Assembly: GCA_964412105.1 (NCBI GenBank)
Contig: CAYPNM010000007.1
Location: 1 to 64,000, forward strand
DNA length: 64,000 nt
DNA from: JAKAGZ01 sp964412105
Lineage (GTDB): Bacteria; Bacteroidota; Ignavibacteria; Ignavibacteriales; Ignavibacteriaceae
Direction of reading: 5' to 3'
The translations under genes and the position numbers were made by a program. Below, one piece after another: positions 9,424 through 18,256 of this stretch (the first letter of the stretch is position 1; each line of letters opens with the position of its first letter). Below the pieces are notes generated by a model that worked only from the letters and a program-made list of their open reading frames with translations, was not told the DNA's origin and did no database searches.

Positions 9424-10887
9424 CTATAAGAGTTTACCTTTCACCAGATTAAAATCCCTAATACTTTTAATAAAAAATTTAATTCCTTTCTTCATTTCAT
9501 CACTTATAAACCACCCAAGGATTAAAGATGTTACAAACAATACAGCATTCAACAAAATTGAAAATTCACCTGTAATTAATAAAGAGATCGGTAGAAGCAA
9601 AAATAGTACAGCTGGTTTTAGGAAACTATTAATTCTTGGATTAATTTCATATTTCACAGAATATAAGTAAAACAGGACAGTTGAAAGTATATTCTTGGCA
9701 AGTGATGCAAATACTGCCCCTACATAACCATATATTGGAATAAACAAAAAACAAAGTCCAATGCCAGCAACACTTCCAAATGTGTTGACGGTTGCAGGTA
9801 CGGATGGATATCCGGCGGGAACAAATGGATTGCCCAGCAAACTTGCAAGTTCCTTTATGAAAAAATTTAGAACGAGAAGTGCAAAAGCTATGGAAACCTC
9901 AGTATATCTGGCTGAGAATAGTAATGTCACCAATTCGTTTCTGAAACAAAAAGAAAAAACTACGGCAAGCGCTACTGTAATAGAAAAAATGGCCATCGAT
10001 TTTTCAACCAATTTTACGGCATTTTTTTTATCACCATCTGCAAAAAGTTTAACTAGGTTTGGAAAATATACAATTAAAAATGAGGAGAATACCTTAGCAA
10101 ATGCCGTGGGCAGCTTATTTGCCACACTAAAATTTGCTATGCTTGCCGGATTGAGATATGCTCCAATAACAAGTATGTTTATCCTCCCATTAAAGAACAC
10201 AACCAGATTATTTGCATAAAGTGGTGTACTGAATTTAATTATTCGTCTAAATGTACCTACAGTGGGTCTAACCTTTATATACTTTCCAAACGGAATAACC
10301 AAAATTTGATGAAGCAATGGTTGTGCGGTGGCCAGAATTTCAATAATCAAAAGATACTTAATATTTAATTTTGTCAGCAATATAAAGATAAATATGATTG
10401 CTGCCCTGAATACTGAGGATGCTACATTCACAATTGAGTACTGCTTAAATAGATTTAAGCCTTGCATCAACTTGTAAAACAGATCGCGAAAATTAGCAAG
10501 TATAAATATTGCCGCTATGTACCAAATATATTGGTAAATCCTATCATCAAAAAAATGTAAAATATATCGGCCGGTAAAAATAAATACTGCACCAAATAAT
10601 ATACAGCCTAACATTCTTAATAGTAAAACCGGGATTAGAACATCACGACTTTCCTGATCGTTATCACTCGCTATTGATTTGACCATAGTAAGCTCAAGAC
10701 CTAATCCACCAAAGATATTGAACATATTTACAATTACAATTATCAGAAAATATATACCAAGATCATCCTTAGATACATAGCGGGTCATTATCATTATTGT
10801 CAAGAATTGAAAAAACATTCCTGATACTGTTCCAATGGATGTAGCTGCTGTACCTTTTAATATATTTCTTTTTAGTTTTTTATCCAT
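9424..10887 (-). CDS. Polysaccharide flippase (Wzx / MATE-like oligosaccharide transporter)
   Basis: The 487-residue integral membrane protein has twelve to fourteen predicted hydrophobic segments and the family opening KRNILKGTAATSIGTVSGMFFQFLTIMIMTR (in part), plus the internal FSTPLYANNLVVFFNGRINIL segment near 215-235. The size and pattern match the oligosaccharide flippase family. These proteins move undecaprenyl-linked repeat units from the cytoplasmic to the periplasmic face. It is immediately upstream of the GT4 gene and near the Wzy-like polymerase, which supports a Wzx/Wzy-dependent pathway here. Substrate specificity cannot be read from the sequence. Confidence 0.87.
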   Translation of the reverse strand: MDKKLKRNILKGTAATSIGTVSGMFFQFLTIMIMTRYVSKDDLGIYFLIIVIVNMFNIFGGLGLELTMVKSIASDNDQESRDVLIPVLLLRMLGCILFGAVFIFTGRYILHFFDDRIYQYIWYIAAIFILANFRDLFYKLMQGLNLFKQYSIVNVASSVFRAAIIFIFILLTKLNIKYLLIIEILATAQPLLHQILVIPFGKYIKVRPTVGTFRRIIKFSTPLYANNLVVFFNGRINILVIGAYLNPASIANFSVANKLPTAFAKVFSSFLIVYFPNLVKLFADGDKKNAVKLVEKSMAIFSITVALAVVFSFCFRNELVTLLFSARYTEVSIAFALLVLNFFIKELASLLGNPFVPAGYPSVPATVNTFGSVAGIGLCFLFIPIYGYVGAVFASLAKNILSTVLFYLYSVKYEINPRINSFLKPAVLFLLLPISLLITGEFSILLNAVLFVTSLILGWFISDEMKKGIKFFIKSIRDFNLVKGKLL

Positions 10888-10996
10888 TATTTATCATAAA
10901 TTACTTATCATTTCCTAACCCTTAAAGAATTTCAATTCACATAATTGTTTTGATATTAAGAACCAACTAATATTTTTAACTTTTTAAGTGGTTACA

Positions 10997-11857
10997 TCAA
11001 TATGTCCAAATTGATTTCTTACCAAGCATTCTGTTCATTTGTTGTTTTCTTATATATTTTATTAATTCCTTGTCAATCGGACGGGGCTTTCGTTTGAACA
11101 AGCATGAAAAATAACCCCACAATAAACCAAAACTTGTAGTTTTATAATGTCTAAATAATATTATGTAGAAGGCTTTTAATATTATGAATAAGGGATGATA
11201 ACCAGCATTATACTTCGCTATGCCAACATTTATACCTCCTTTAAAAGGACCATTGGCATTTTGTGTTTTTTTTAGATGAGTAATCTTCAGTTCAGGAAAA
11301 CTCCAGGTTTTCCATCCCAGCTTATTTGCTTTAAGTTCATCAATAGCATCCCATCCCAAACAACTCTCAAGCTTACCTATATCTTTAAAACATCCGGTCC
11401 TGTAAGTCTTTATAGGCCCTCTGGTATGAAAACGGGGATGTTGTTCTTCAAATATTTTCCCGTCTCTGATAATAAAACAAACCCCGCTTGCTATTCCCAA
11501 ATTATCATCATTTTCAAATTTTCCAATTAATTCATGGAAATAAGACGGACCGAATTCCAGATCTCCATCCATTCTTACTACGAAGTCATAATCATCTATA
11601 TTAAGTTTTTGCAATCCTATTCCAATTACAGACTCACCACCGGGTTTCCTGCTTTTATTAGGTTCTCTATATATTCCCTCAATCCAACTATATTCTTTTT
11701 CCAGATTTTTAATAATTTCTGAGGTCCCGTCAGTAGATCCGTCATCTATAATTATCCATTTTTGAGGTTTTAGTTCCTGGCCTAGTATTGACTTAACTGT
11801 TTTGGGAAAATAATTAATTTCATCCTTTACGGGTGTAACAATTGCAAATTTTTTCAT
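10997..11857 (-). CDS. Glycosyltransferase family 2
   Basis: The 286-residue protein has a GT-A fold: FAIVTPVKDEINYFPKTVKS at the start, WIIIDDGSTDGTSEII near 34-48 with the nucleotide-binding aspartates, and VRMDGDLEF near 92-100 providing the metal-binding D-x-D. A basic, partly hydrophobic C-terminal part (about 220-286) may attach to the membrane. It most likely transfers one sugar of the repeat unit. It lies between the sulfotransferase and flippase genes, about 105-110 bases from each, on the same strand. Donor and linkage are unknown. Confidence 0.85.
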   Translation of the reverse strand: MKKFAIVTPVKDEINYFPKTVKSILGQELKPQKWIIIDDGSTDGTSEIIKNLEKEYSWIEGIYREPNKSRKPGGESVIGIGLQKLNIDDYDFVVRMDGDLEFGPSYFHELIGKFENDDNLGIASGVCFIIRDGKIFEEQHPRFHTRGPIKTYRTGCFKDIGKLESCLGWDAIDELKANKLGWKTWSFPELKITHLKKTQNANGPFKGGINVGIAKYNAGYHPLFIILKAFYIILFRHYKTTSFGLLWGYFSCLFKRKPRPIDKELIKYIRKQQMNRMLGKKSIWTY

Positions 11858-11962
11858 TCAATTTTTATAATTACTCTTAAACAAACCACAACAAGTTAAA
11901 ATATCTTTACCTAATATTAGTTTAATAAATATTTCCATATAGAGATTCTTTCCATTAAAATT

Positions 11963-12862
11963 TTATTCATTTAACCAATCTGAATCCATGTTATAGAAAG
12001 GTAAATTAAAAGGCTCTACAAAATTACGAACCTGATTGATTTCATCCGGTGTCAATTTTTTCTTCCACTTATTAATCTGATTTTTGGTCACTCTGTAAGT
12101 GGAGAAAGCACCCGGCTTTTCTTTACTCGTAGACTGATTAATATATTTTTGAACTTTGTCCGTCCAATCCAGGTTAAAATGATCAAATAGATCACGAAAA
12201 CTTCTGCCAGGATCAATACAAAGGTCTTCATAATATGCTATCTTCCATTCCGGGTACTTTGGAATTAAATCAGCAATTACCCTGTTACGGGCAGCCCATA
12301 CTGCGCCATAAATTTCATAAGGAGTTTTTGCCTTTTCCAGAACTGGTACATATGCTTTAAGATGGTCTTCTATCAGGTCTGGTTGTTTTAAGATCTCATC
12401 TATAACTCTTTCCACCGGAGTATTTTTATTTATTTCAGATAAAGCAACGGCACAGGGATGTCTAATTATAAATAGAATTTCAGGTTTGAATCGTTTATAT
12501 ACCCATTCAAGCGACATTAAGGGAGCTACTCCTTTTACTACTACTCTATAACCGGGGAAAAACCTACGGTAAAATTGCTTTAATAAATATCTTCTATTAG
12601 TAAGCAATCCTTTAAAAGCATTATCAAGACAAGCTTCAAAATACGGATCGCCTTTATCAGGACGGGCATACCTAAACCAATGAGAATGATCACCTTCTTT
12701 AACCACTTTGGGATTGCAGGGCTCGTGATAGCATATTGCACCAGGCGCTTGTTTAAAAGTATCCCCAACCCACGTAGTACCACTACGACCATGTCCCACA
12801 ATAAAAATGGGCCTTTTCCCCATCTGTAAGTGTGATAATATATAATTCAAAACTTTTATCAT
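11963..12862 (-). CDS. PAPS-dependent sulfotransferase
   Basis: The 299-residue protein shows the 5'-phosphosulfate-binding loop FIVGHGRSGTTWVGDTF (residues 20-36) and a 3'-phosphate-binding motif IRHPCAVALSEI near 130-143, the two hallmarks of the P-loop sulfotransferase fold. It should move sulfate from PAPS to a hydroxyl or amino group, here probably of the exopolysaccharide or its lipid-linked unit. Tryptophan-rich and basic stretches in the last third fit the usual C-terminal part. It is 21 bases downstream of the deacetylase at 12884 and likely co-transcribed with it. No signal peptide is visible, so it acts in the cytoplasm. A second, more divergent sulfotransferase lies at 27280. Confidence 0.85.
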   Translation of the reverse strand: MIKVLNYILSHLQMGKRPIFIVGHGRSGTTWVGDTFKQAPGAICYHEPCNPKVVKEGDHSHWFRYARPDKGDPYFEACLDNAFKGLLTNRRYLLKQFYRRFFPGYRVVVKGVAPLMSLEWVYKRFKPEILFIIRHPCAVALSEINKNTPVERVIDEILKQPDLIEDHLKAYVPVLEKAKTPYEIYGAVWAARNRVIADLIPKYPEWKIAYYEDLCIDPGRSFRDLFDHFNLDWTDKVQKYINQSTSKEKPGAFSTYRVTKNQINKWKKKLTPDEINQVRNFVEPFNLPFYNMDSDWLNE

Positions 12863-12883
12863 AGAGATTTTTTTCCAGGTATA

Positions 12884-13831
12884 CTAATCAGTACTATGGA
12901 GCAGATTGTCTTTTATCAAATTCGAATTTAACAGCATATCCATTTCTAGAGCAAGTTTACCGGGTAAAATGTTCAAGAATTGTCCGGCATATTTATCTTT
13001 AACATATTTTAGCATATTTATGTATTGCTCCACTGGAAATTCTTCCTGTGCTTCTTTACCTTCAAAACACAAATAGTCAGGATGTACGTTTACTAATGCC
13101 ATTCCACCTCTTTCAGCAATCCAGTCAAGTTTTTGTGTCCAAATATCAATATTCTTTTCTTTCATTAATATGAAGAGCGTAAAATCCTGAACAAGAGTAT
13201 AAGGAAATTCCCAGTATGCGTGACTACCATCCTTTTTAACCACAAGAAAAGGATATATAGTCTTCATACCATCTGCCTGAGGTTCAAAAGGATCGGTATC
13301 GAACGTGGAAAGATCATATTTGATATTAAGATCATGAATCCACTCCAGGTTATGATGCATAGCAGGGGCTCTAAAACCTGTTGCATTCCATTGTTTAATA
13401 TATTCATTTATTTTCTTGGATCTTTCATCAAATATTTTTTTACTTAAAAATAACTTGCCATCATGGTTCAGTCCGTGCACACCCACTTCAAATCCCTGCT
13501 CTACAAGTTCATTCCTGAGTTCAGCTGAAACGTTATATCTTTCAGGGACAAAATTAAAAGATGATACAAACCCTAATTCTTTTTCCAACAAAGCTAATTT
13601 TAAGCATTTATCGTGCCCACCTTGTAATTCAACATCGTGTGTTAGTATAAAAGCAAATTTCTTACCATCAGGCCAACCTCTCCAATTTACCGGCTTTGCT
13701 TCTGAAGATCTGAAGATTGGCCAAATATCTTTGTATTTTATACGTTGATTTCTAACGAGATTTCTCCTTAGAAGAATCTGAAATGATCTCGGTATCAGCG
13801 GCTTTAAGAGATAAAATAACTTTTTAATCAT
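12884..13831 (-). CDS. Polysaccharide deacetylase family protein
   Basis: The 315-residue protein carries the NodB-type motifs in order: FAFILTHDVEL (a TFDD variant, near 61-71), VGVHGLNHDGKLF with the metal-binding histidines (about 137-149) and GFRAPAMHHN (about 172-181). The family hydrolyses N-acetyl or O-acetyl groups on glycans. There is no clear signal peptide, although the N-terminus has a short hydrophobic start. The ATG overlaps the TGA of the upstream acyltransferase by four bases (13828-13831), so the two are translationally coupled. That supports joint work on one sugar: deacetylation followed by re-acylation is an inference. Confidence 0.82.
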   Translation of the reverse strand: MIKKLFYLLKPLIPRSFQILLRRNLVRNQRIKYKDIWPIFRSSEAKPVNWRGWPDGKKFAFILTHDVELQGGHDKCLKLALLEKELGFVSSFNFVPERYNVSAELRNELVEQGFEVGVHGLNHDGKLFLSKKIFDERSKKINEYIKQWNATGFRAPAMHHNLEWIHDLNIKYDLSTFDTDPFEPQADGMKTIYPFLVVKKDGSHAYWEFPYTLVQDFTLFILMKEKNIDIWTQKLDWIAERGGMALVNVHPDYLCFEGKEAQEEFPVEQYINMLKYVKDKYAGQFLNILPGKLALEMDMLLNSNLIKDNLLHSTD

Positions 13832-14961
13832 AAGTATTTAAAAATTTGTGTCCCGATTATAGAAGTTACTTTTAAAGGAAGTAAATCCCACAGATTTTTA
13901 AGAAGCCCTTCTTTTATTCCTGAATCAATATCATCTTCATTATTACTTTCAAAACCAGGAAAATAATAATGGTACATATTTAGTTTTTTTGATGACCATT
14001 TCTCTTTGTAAGCCGCTAATCCTTCCTGTCCTCTTGTAACTTCTCCCCAATCATAAATTTCAAATCCCTTCTTTTGTGCTTCATGAATTACGGTCCAATG
14101 GATTAAGTCGTTCGGTCTCAATTCAAAATCATTTCTGTTACTTCCGTTGAAAGCATAAACTACTATTTTATTAAAAGTAAAATAAATGCTACCAGCAATT
14201 ATTCTTCGCTTTCCATTGTCCTCTAATTCTGCCAGAACTAATTGCATTAGGCCCTTAGGTCCTAGGTTTTTCAAAAGACTTTTAAAAAAATGCAATGATC
14301 TTGGTGGTGTCGTATGAAATTTCATGGTGTCGAGATACAAATTATACCATTCCAATAGATCATTTTCGGCATCCGCATACCTAATCATTACTCCATTTTT
14401 TAAAGCTTTATTAACCCCCCACTTTATTTTTGTATGATTCTTTGAGTTACCAAATCTTAATTCTTCAGGATATTTTGGTATATCGGTAAAATAAAATTCA
14501 CGCCAATAGTACTTAGTTAAAGCTGATATTCGTTCATTTAGACCATCATTAAAAGATTTGATCTGCAATCGATATTGTGAATTTTCATTACTTATTTCAA
14601 TCGCTTTACTAAGCAACATATCAGCCACTTTACTGTTTGAGGCAACCGGTCCTCCAACCGGCGTTCTAGGTAAAGAAGATATTCGTTTTGTACCAGGGCC
14701 TCCACCAAGTCCTAGTGGAACACCTCTTGTAAATTGAAGCGGTAAAATACCTACTAACTGTTCGCTATCATCCAGGGATACAAGTTTTATAATTTTTTGA
14801 TTTGTTTCCTCTTCAAGAACTTTAAACCATGCCGGATGATAATAAATGGAACACTCAGCGTTTCTCAGAATAAATTCAATCCATTTCTCATCAAAGCTGG
14901 TTTCCACTTCTTTTACGATATATGATTGTTCCTTTGAAATATTAATTACCTCGGTTTTCAA
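13828..14961 (-). CDS. FemAB/CelD-like GNAT acyltransferase
   Basis: The 377-residue protein has the two-lobe GNAT layout: an N-terminal lobe with YYHPAWFKVLEEETNQK and GILPLQFTRG, a glycine-rich stretch LGLGGGPGTKRISSLPRTPV, and the C-terminal lobe IAGSIYFTFNKIVVYAFNGS with NDLIHWTVIHEAQKKGFEIYDWGE near 285-310. This is the pattern of FemAB-like and Acetyltransf_6 proteins of exopolysaccharide loci. It probably transfers an acyl or aminoacyl group to a glycan. The stop overlaps the start of the deacetylase by four bases. It follows the ATP-grasp gene by 26 bases, so an amino-acid-activating ligase, an acyltransferase and a deacetylase stand together. Confidence 0.78.
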   Translation of the reverse strand: MKTEVINISKEQSYIVKEVETSFDEKWIEFILRNAECSIYYHPAWFKVLEEETNQKIIKLVSLDDSEQLVGILPLQFTRGVPLGLGGGPGTKRISSLPRTPVGGPVASNSKVADMLLSKAIEISNENSQYRLQIKSFNDGLNERISALTKYYWREFYFTDIPKYPEELRFGNSKNHTKIKWGVNKALKNGVMIRYADAENDLLEWYNLYLDTMKFHTTPPRSLHFFKSLLKNLGPKGLMQLVLAELEDNGKRRIIAGSIYFTFNKIVVYAFNGSNRNDFELRPNDLIHWTVIHEAQKKGFEIYDWGEVTRGQEGLAAYKEKWSSKKLNMYHYYFPGFESNNEDDIDSGIKEGLLKNLWDLLPLKVTSIIGTQIFKYL

Positions 14962-14987
14962 ATAACCATAAAACCATATAAACGCTA

Positions 14988-16205
14988 TTAATTCTTGATC
15001 TCGTTGGCATTCCCAAACAACGATTTAATGCCATAGAGTACAGCCATTTTCAACTCTATAAGAAAAGGCAACGGATCTTTTAATGAGCAAACCGCATAAA
15101 ATTTTTTCCCTTTCATAGATTTTAACCATTCCCAAATACTTAGATTACCAGTTTTCCAATAATTATAAGCAGATTGTAAATCTGTTCTTAAATGAATCCA
15201 CTTAATACCTTTATAAGTTTGCACTCTGGTATCCGGTAACGGTAATCCAAGACAATCGCAATACATAGTATAAATCAAATCCACTCCACAAGCTTCAGCT
15301 AACGCTGATCGTCCGGTGGGTCTTCCAATATTTGGTTCAATTATATAATAATTGCCATTCCTGATATCCTTTTTAATTTCTACATATCCTAATCCTATAT
15401 AATTGACTTTCCTAAATAAATCGGTTGTTACATCAAGAACCGTTTTATCAATTATATCTATACCGAGACTCGTGTTCCCGGTAATAATTGGCCATTGTCT
15501 TAACTTTTTTGCAGTAAAATCAACAAGTGATTCAGAGTTTTTATTATAATAACTGTTACAAGAATAAAGAGTTGTATCATCTCCTTCAATCCATTCCTGC
15601 AACATCAATGTTTCACTCCAATTGCATACCTGATCATACATCTTCAAAAATTTATCAATGGTTAAAACTTTAAAGGCTTTTAATTTTGTGTTTTCTTCCC
15701 ATTTGACACTTTTCATATGAGGTTTAAGAACGCAGGGAAAGGTCAATTCATTACCAGCATTTTCAGCATCTTTTCTATTTTTAAGCAAAAGGAATTTTGC
15801 AACCGGTAAGTTATTTGTTTTGGCAAAATCATAAAAACGAGGTTTATTCATTAATAATTCTACAGTTTCTTTTGCAGGGAGAGAAATGTGAAAGTATGGT
15901 TCAAGTTTTTCTCTGTTTTGTGAAACGAGTAATACACTATTATCCTGACAGGGATAGAGAACAGCTTTCTGGTCTAATTGCTTTCCAAGCTTGGTAAGAT
16001 TTTCAATTAATTCCTCAGTCATCCTCCCACTTGGGATAACTTTTTCACAGGCATTTGTTTTGGCACAAAAATGATCGAGGTTTTCTGCCATACCAATAAC
16101 AGGTATACCTCTATCAGCCAAAATTTTGGCTGTTTGTAAACCCGTTAGGTAATCCATATTAATTAAAACCGCATAAGGTTTTTTATTATCTAAACTTTTT
16201 CCCAA
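14988..16205 (-). CDS. ATP-grasp domain carboxylate-amine ligase-like protein
   Basis: The 405-residue protein has the three-part ATP-grasp layout. A Rossmann-like start AVLINMDYLTGLQTAKILADRGIPVIG is followed by the nucleotide-binding LTFPCVLKPHMKSVKWEENTK (in part) and MLQEWIEGDD. The last part carries YYIIEPNIGRPTGRSALAEACGVDL with the metal-binding E and N near 290-315. Such enzymes activate a carboxylate as acyl phosphate and join it to an amine or hydroxyl. In polysaccharide loci related proteins are thought to attach amino acids or lactate-like acids to sugars. The start codon is TTG. It is 38 bases downstream of the thymidylate-kinase-like gene. The substrate is unknown. Confidence 0.78.
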   Translation of the reverse strand: MGKSLDNKKPYAVLINMDYLTGLQTAKILADRGIPVIGMAENLDHFCAKTNACEKVIPSGRMTEELIENLTKLGKQLDQKAVLYPCQDNSVLLVSQNREKLEPYFHISLPAKETVELLMNKPRFYDFAKTNNLPVAKFLLLKNRKDAENAGNELTFPCVLKPHMKSVKWEENTKLKAFKVLTIDKFLKMYDQVCNWSETLMLQEWIEGDDTTLYSCNSYYNKNSESLVDFTAKKLRQWPIITGNTSLGIDIIDKTVLDVTTDLFRKVNYIGLGYVEIKKDIRNGNYYIIEPNIGRPTGRSALAEACGVDLIYTMYCDCLGLPLPDTRVQTYKGIKWIHLRTDLQSAYNYWKTGNLSIWEWLKSMKGKKFYAVCSLKDPLPFLIELKMAVLYGIKSLFGNANEIKN

Positions 16206-16243
16206 TTTTTAATTCCATTATTACATTTATCACGATTCAGCAA

Positions 16244-16948
16244 TTAAGCTAACTGCTTTTTACCATTTAAGAATTCCTTTGATATATTATATACCTCGGA
16301 AAAAACCTTGTCAATTGGCTGAGTTGTATCAACAATAATAAAATTCTTTAATTCCTTACCCACTTTCATAAAATTTTCACTTCTCATTTTCAAATATTCA
16401 ATGTTTCCTTCGCCTTTTCTTTTTAGCAAAATCTCAGGCGGCGCATTTAGAAAAAATACCAAATCAGGTTTGCTGTACATATTATTAAGCAGCCACCAAT
16501 GTATTTTAGATGTTAATCTTTGTCTCTTTGCTTCCTCACCAAAATGGCCCGTGGATGCATCGAAGAGAAAATGTCTATCGAATAGAACTACATATCCCGT
16601 AAATTGAAAGAACCAAGAGAAAAACTGTCTATACCAGGCTTCAGCCATTCTATTGGTCAGTCTGACAAAAGCTCCTAGTTTGCCCCTTTTATCTATAGTC
16701 CGGTCTTCTTCAATATCATGTAACGAAATATTTTTTAACTTAACGTTTTTCAAATTCTTATTCTTCTTTTTATATTTTAACAATTTTAAATAAAAAATGA
16801 GCCTTGAAGTTGGTAGTGCATGATTACTTGATTCAATATTTAATCCCATATATAGATACTTCATTTTTGCAGGAGGTGATTCAAGAAGCATTTTTGCTAT
16901 CGTCGTTTTCCCAGAGCCATCGGCACCAATTAGTGCTATAGTTGCCAT
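16244..16948 (-). CDS. Thymidylate kinase-like P-loop kinase
   Basis: The 234-residue protein opens with a Walker A loop, IALIGADGSGKTTIAKML (residues 4-21). It has VVLFDRHFLFDAS near 120-132, which holds the DR motif of thymidylate kinases, and a LID-like KRKGEGNIEYLKMR near 182-195. It belongs to the dTMP kinase-like superfamily, but its place between an HprK-like gene and an ATP-grasp gene argues against housekeeping dTMP synthesis. A role in phosphorylating a sugar, lipid or small molecule for the polysaccharide is an inference. It begins 15 bases after the HprK-like stop, consistent with one transcript. Confidence 0.75.
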   Translation of the reverse strand: MATIALIGADGSGKTTIAKMLLESPPAKMKYLYMGLNIESSNHALPTSRLIFYLKLLKYKKKNKNLKNVKLKNISLHDIEEDRTIDKRGKLGAFVRLTNRMAEAWYRQFFSWFFQFTGYVVLFDRHFLFDASTGHFGEEAKRQRLTSKIHWWLLNNMYSKPDLVFFLNAPPEILLKRKGEGNIEYLKMRSENFMKVGKELKNFIIVDTTQPIDKVFSEVYNISKEFLNGKKQLA

Positions 16949-16963
16949 TTTACTTTTTTGATA

Positions 16964-18109
16964 TTAATTAATTTTATTTTTATCAGAAAATATCGGTTCC
17001 ATTGCGTTAAATAACTTCTCAAATGATACTGGATATGCATGCAACACCTTGTAAACATCAATACCAGATATTGCTGATGGCAAAAGGTTGTTATAAATTT
17101 TGCCCACATTTTCAAGAAAATCATTCTTAACATCTGGAAATGCAAATTTGAATTTACTATAAAAATTATAAAAGTAATCCAACTCATATAAGTTAGATGT
17201 AATCATCATATCTGCAACATCGTTTTTATTATATTTAGTCACCTTGATATCATCTTTGTTATGACTCATAATAATTACTAATTTATTCAAATTAGTCGGA
17301 GCCCATTGTACTTTACCGTTAAAAATTACTTCTGGTTCTAATCGAACGTTTAGCAATTTCTTAAAAACCGGCAATGCTTTCCCCATCAATTTGATAATTG
17401 AATTATTTTTTAGAAAACCTTTATTGAAGGCTTTGTATATATTATCAATAAAGTGAATTGTTGCAAATAAAATCTTCTTTGTAATATCTAGTGGAGGTAT
17501 TAATTCCCCAATTTCGGGTAATTGCCATTCCCATACGGAAACTGGAACGGGAATCCCAAACATTTTTTTCCCATCAGAAGATATTATAACAGTCTCATCT
17601 CCAACAAACCTTGCACCTTTTTTCATGAAACTAAAAAGTGATTCGGACTTACCACCTTTAGACCAACCTATAACAAGTGTACCTATATCATTAAATAAGA
17701 AGGCGGAAGCGTGGATAGGCAAATATTTTTTTTTAAGAAAGGTTAAGCTGATTATACGGTTAAGTAAAGGTATTTCTTCAATACCCTGTTCACAAACCAA
17801 TTCACATTTATCTCCAATTTGCTCAAAAGGTATTTTGGCTTTTAAAGATGAGCGTCCATTAGATAAAATATAGAAACCATCATCATTAAAGCCTGCTTCT
17901 CCCACTCCGATATATGAAATACCTCCTAACTGCCAATCCTTTCGAAAGTGAATTATAATGTCAGGTTCTCTATTTAACTCGCTCCTAAATCTATTATATA
18001 ATCTGGAAATATTTTTAATATCGTTTTCAGCAGGATTAACAAGCCTTATTCCAACTATGCCATATAGATCATAATCTATTGTTCTATTTTCAGATATTAT
18101 CTCTTCCAT
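16964..18109 (-). CDS. HprK-like P-loop kinase of a polysaccharide locus
   Basis: The 381-residue protein contains the core of HPr kinase/phosphorylase-like proteins: PIHASAFLF, then the Walker A loop GTLVIGWSKGGKSESLFSF and GARFVGDETVII, about residues 132-175. In HprK the GDE motif supplies the catalytic aspartate. The N-terminal 120 residues and the last 180 residues are not recognisable, so the target is unlikely to be HPr itself. HprK-related kinases of unknown target are known from exopolysaccharide/exosortase loci. No HPr, EI or exosortase gene is present here. It is followed after 15 bases by the thymidylate-kinase-like gene, and the phosphonate-type genes lie upstream. Confidence 0.7.
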   Translation of the reverse strand: MEEIISENRTIDYDLYGIVGIRLVNPAENDIKNISRLYNRFRSELNREPDIIIHFRKDWQLGGISYIGVGEAGFNDDGFYILSNGRSSLKAKIPFEQIGDKCELVCEQGIEEIPLLNRIISLTFLKKKYLPIHASAFLFNDIGTLVIGWSKGGKSESLFSFMKKGARFVGDETVIISSDGKKMFGIPVPVSVWEWQLPEIGELIPPLDITKKILFATIHFIDNIYKAFNKGFLKNNSIIKLMGKALPVFKKLLNVRLEPEVIFNGKVQWAPTNLNKLVIIMSHNKDDIKVTKYNKNDVADMMITSNLYELDYFYNFYSKFKFAFPDVKNDFLENVGKIYNNLLPSAISGIDVYKVLHAYPVSFEKLFNAMEPIFSDKNKIN

Positions 18110-18256
18110 TAATACAATAATCTTTATGAATATTTATTAGCTCACTTTAGGCAATAGAAAATGAATAAATTTTAATATCAACACAATTAAAATTAAATAA
18201 TTACCTTTATAAAAATTCGGGCATAAAGACTTAATACGAGTTAAAAATTGTTGTTA

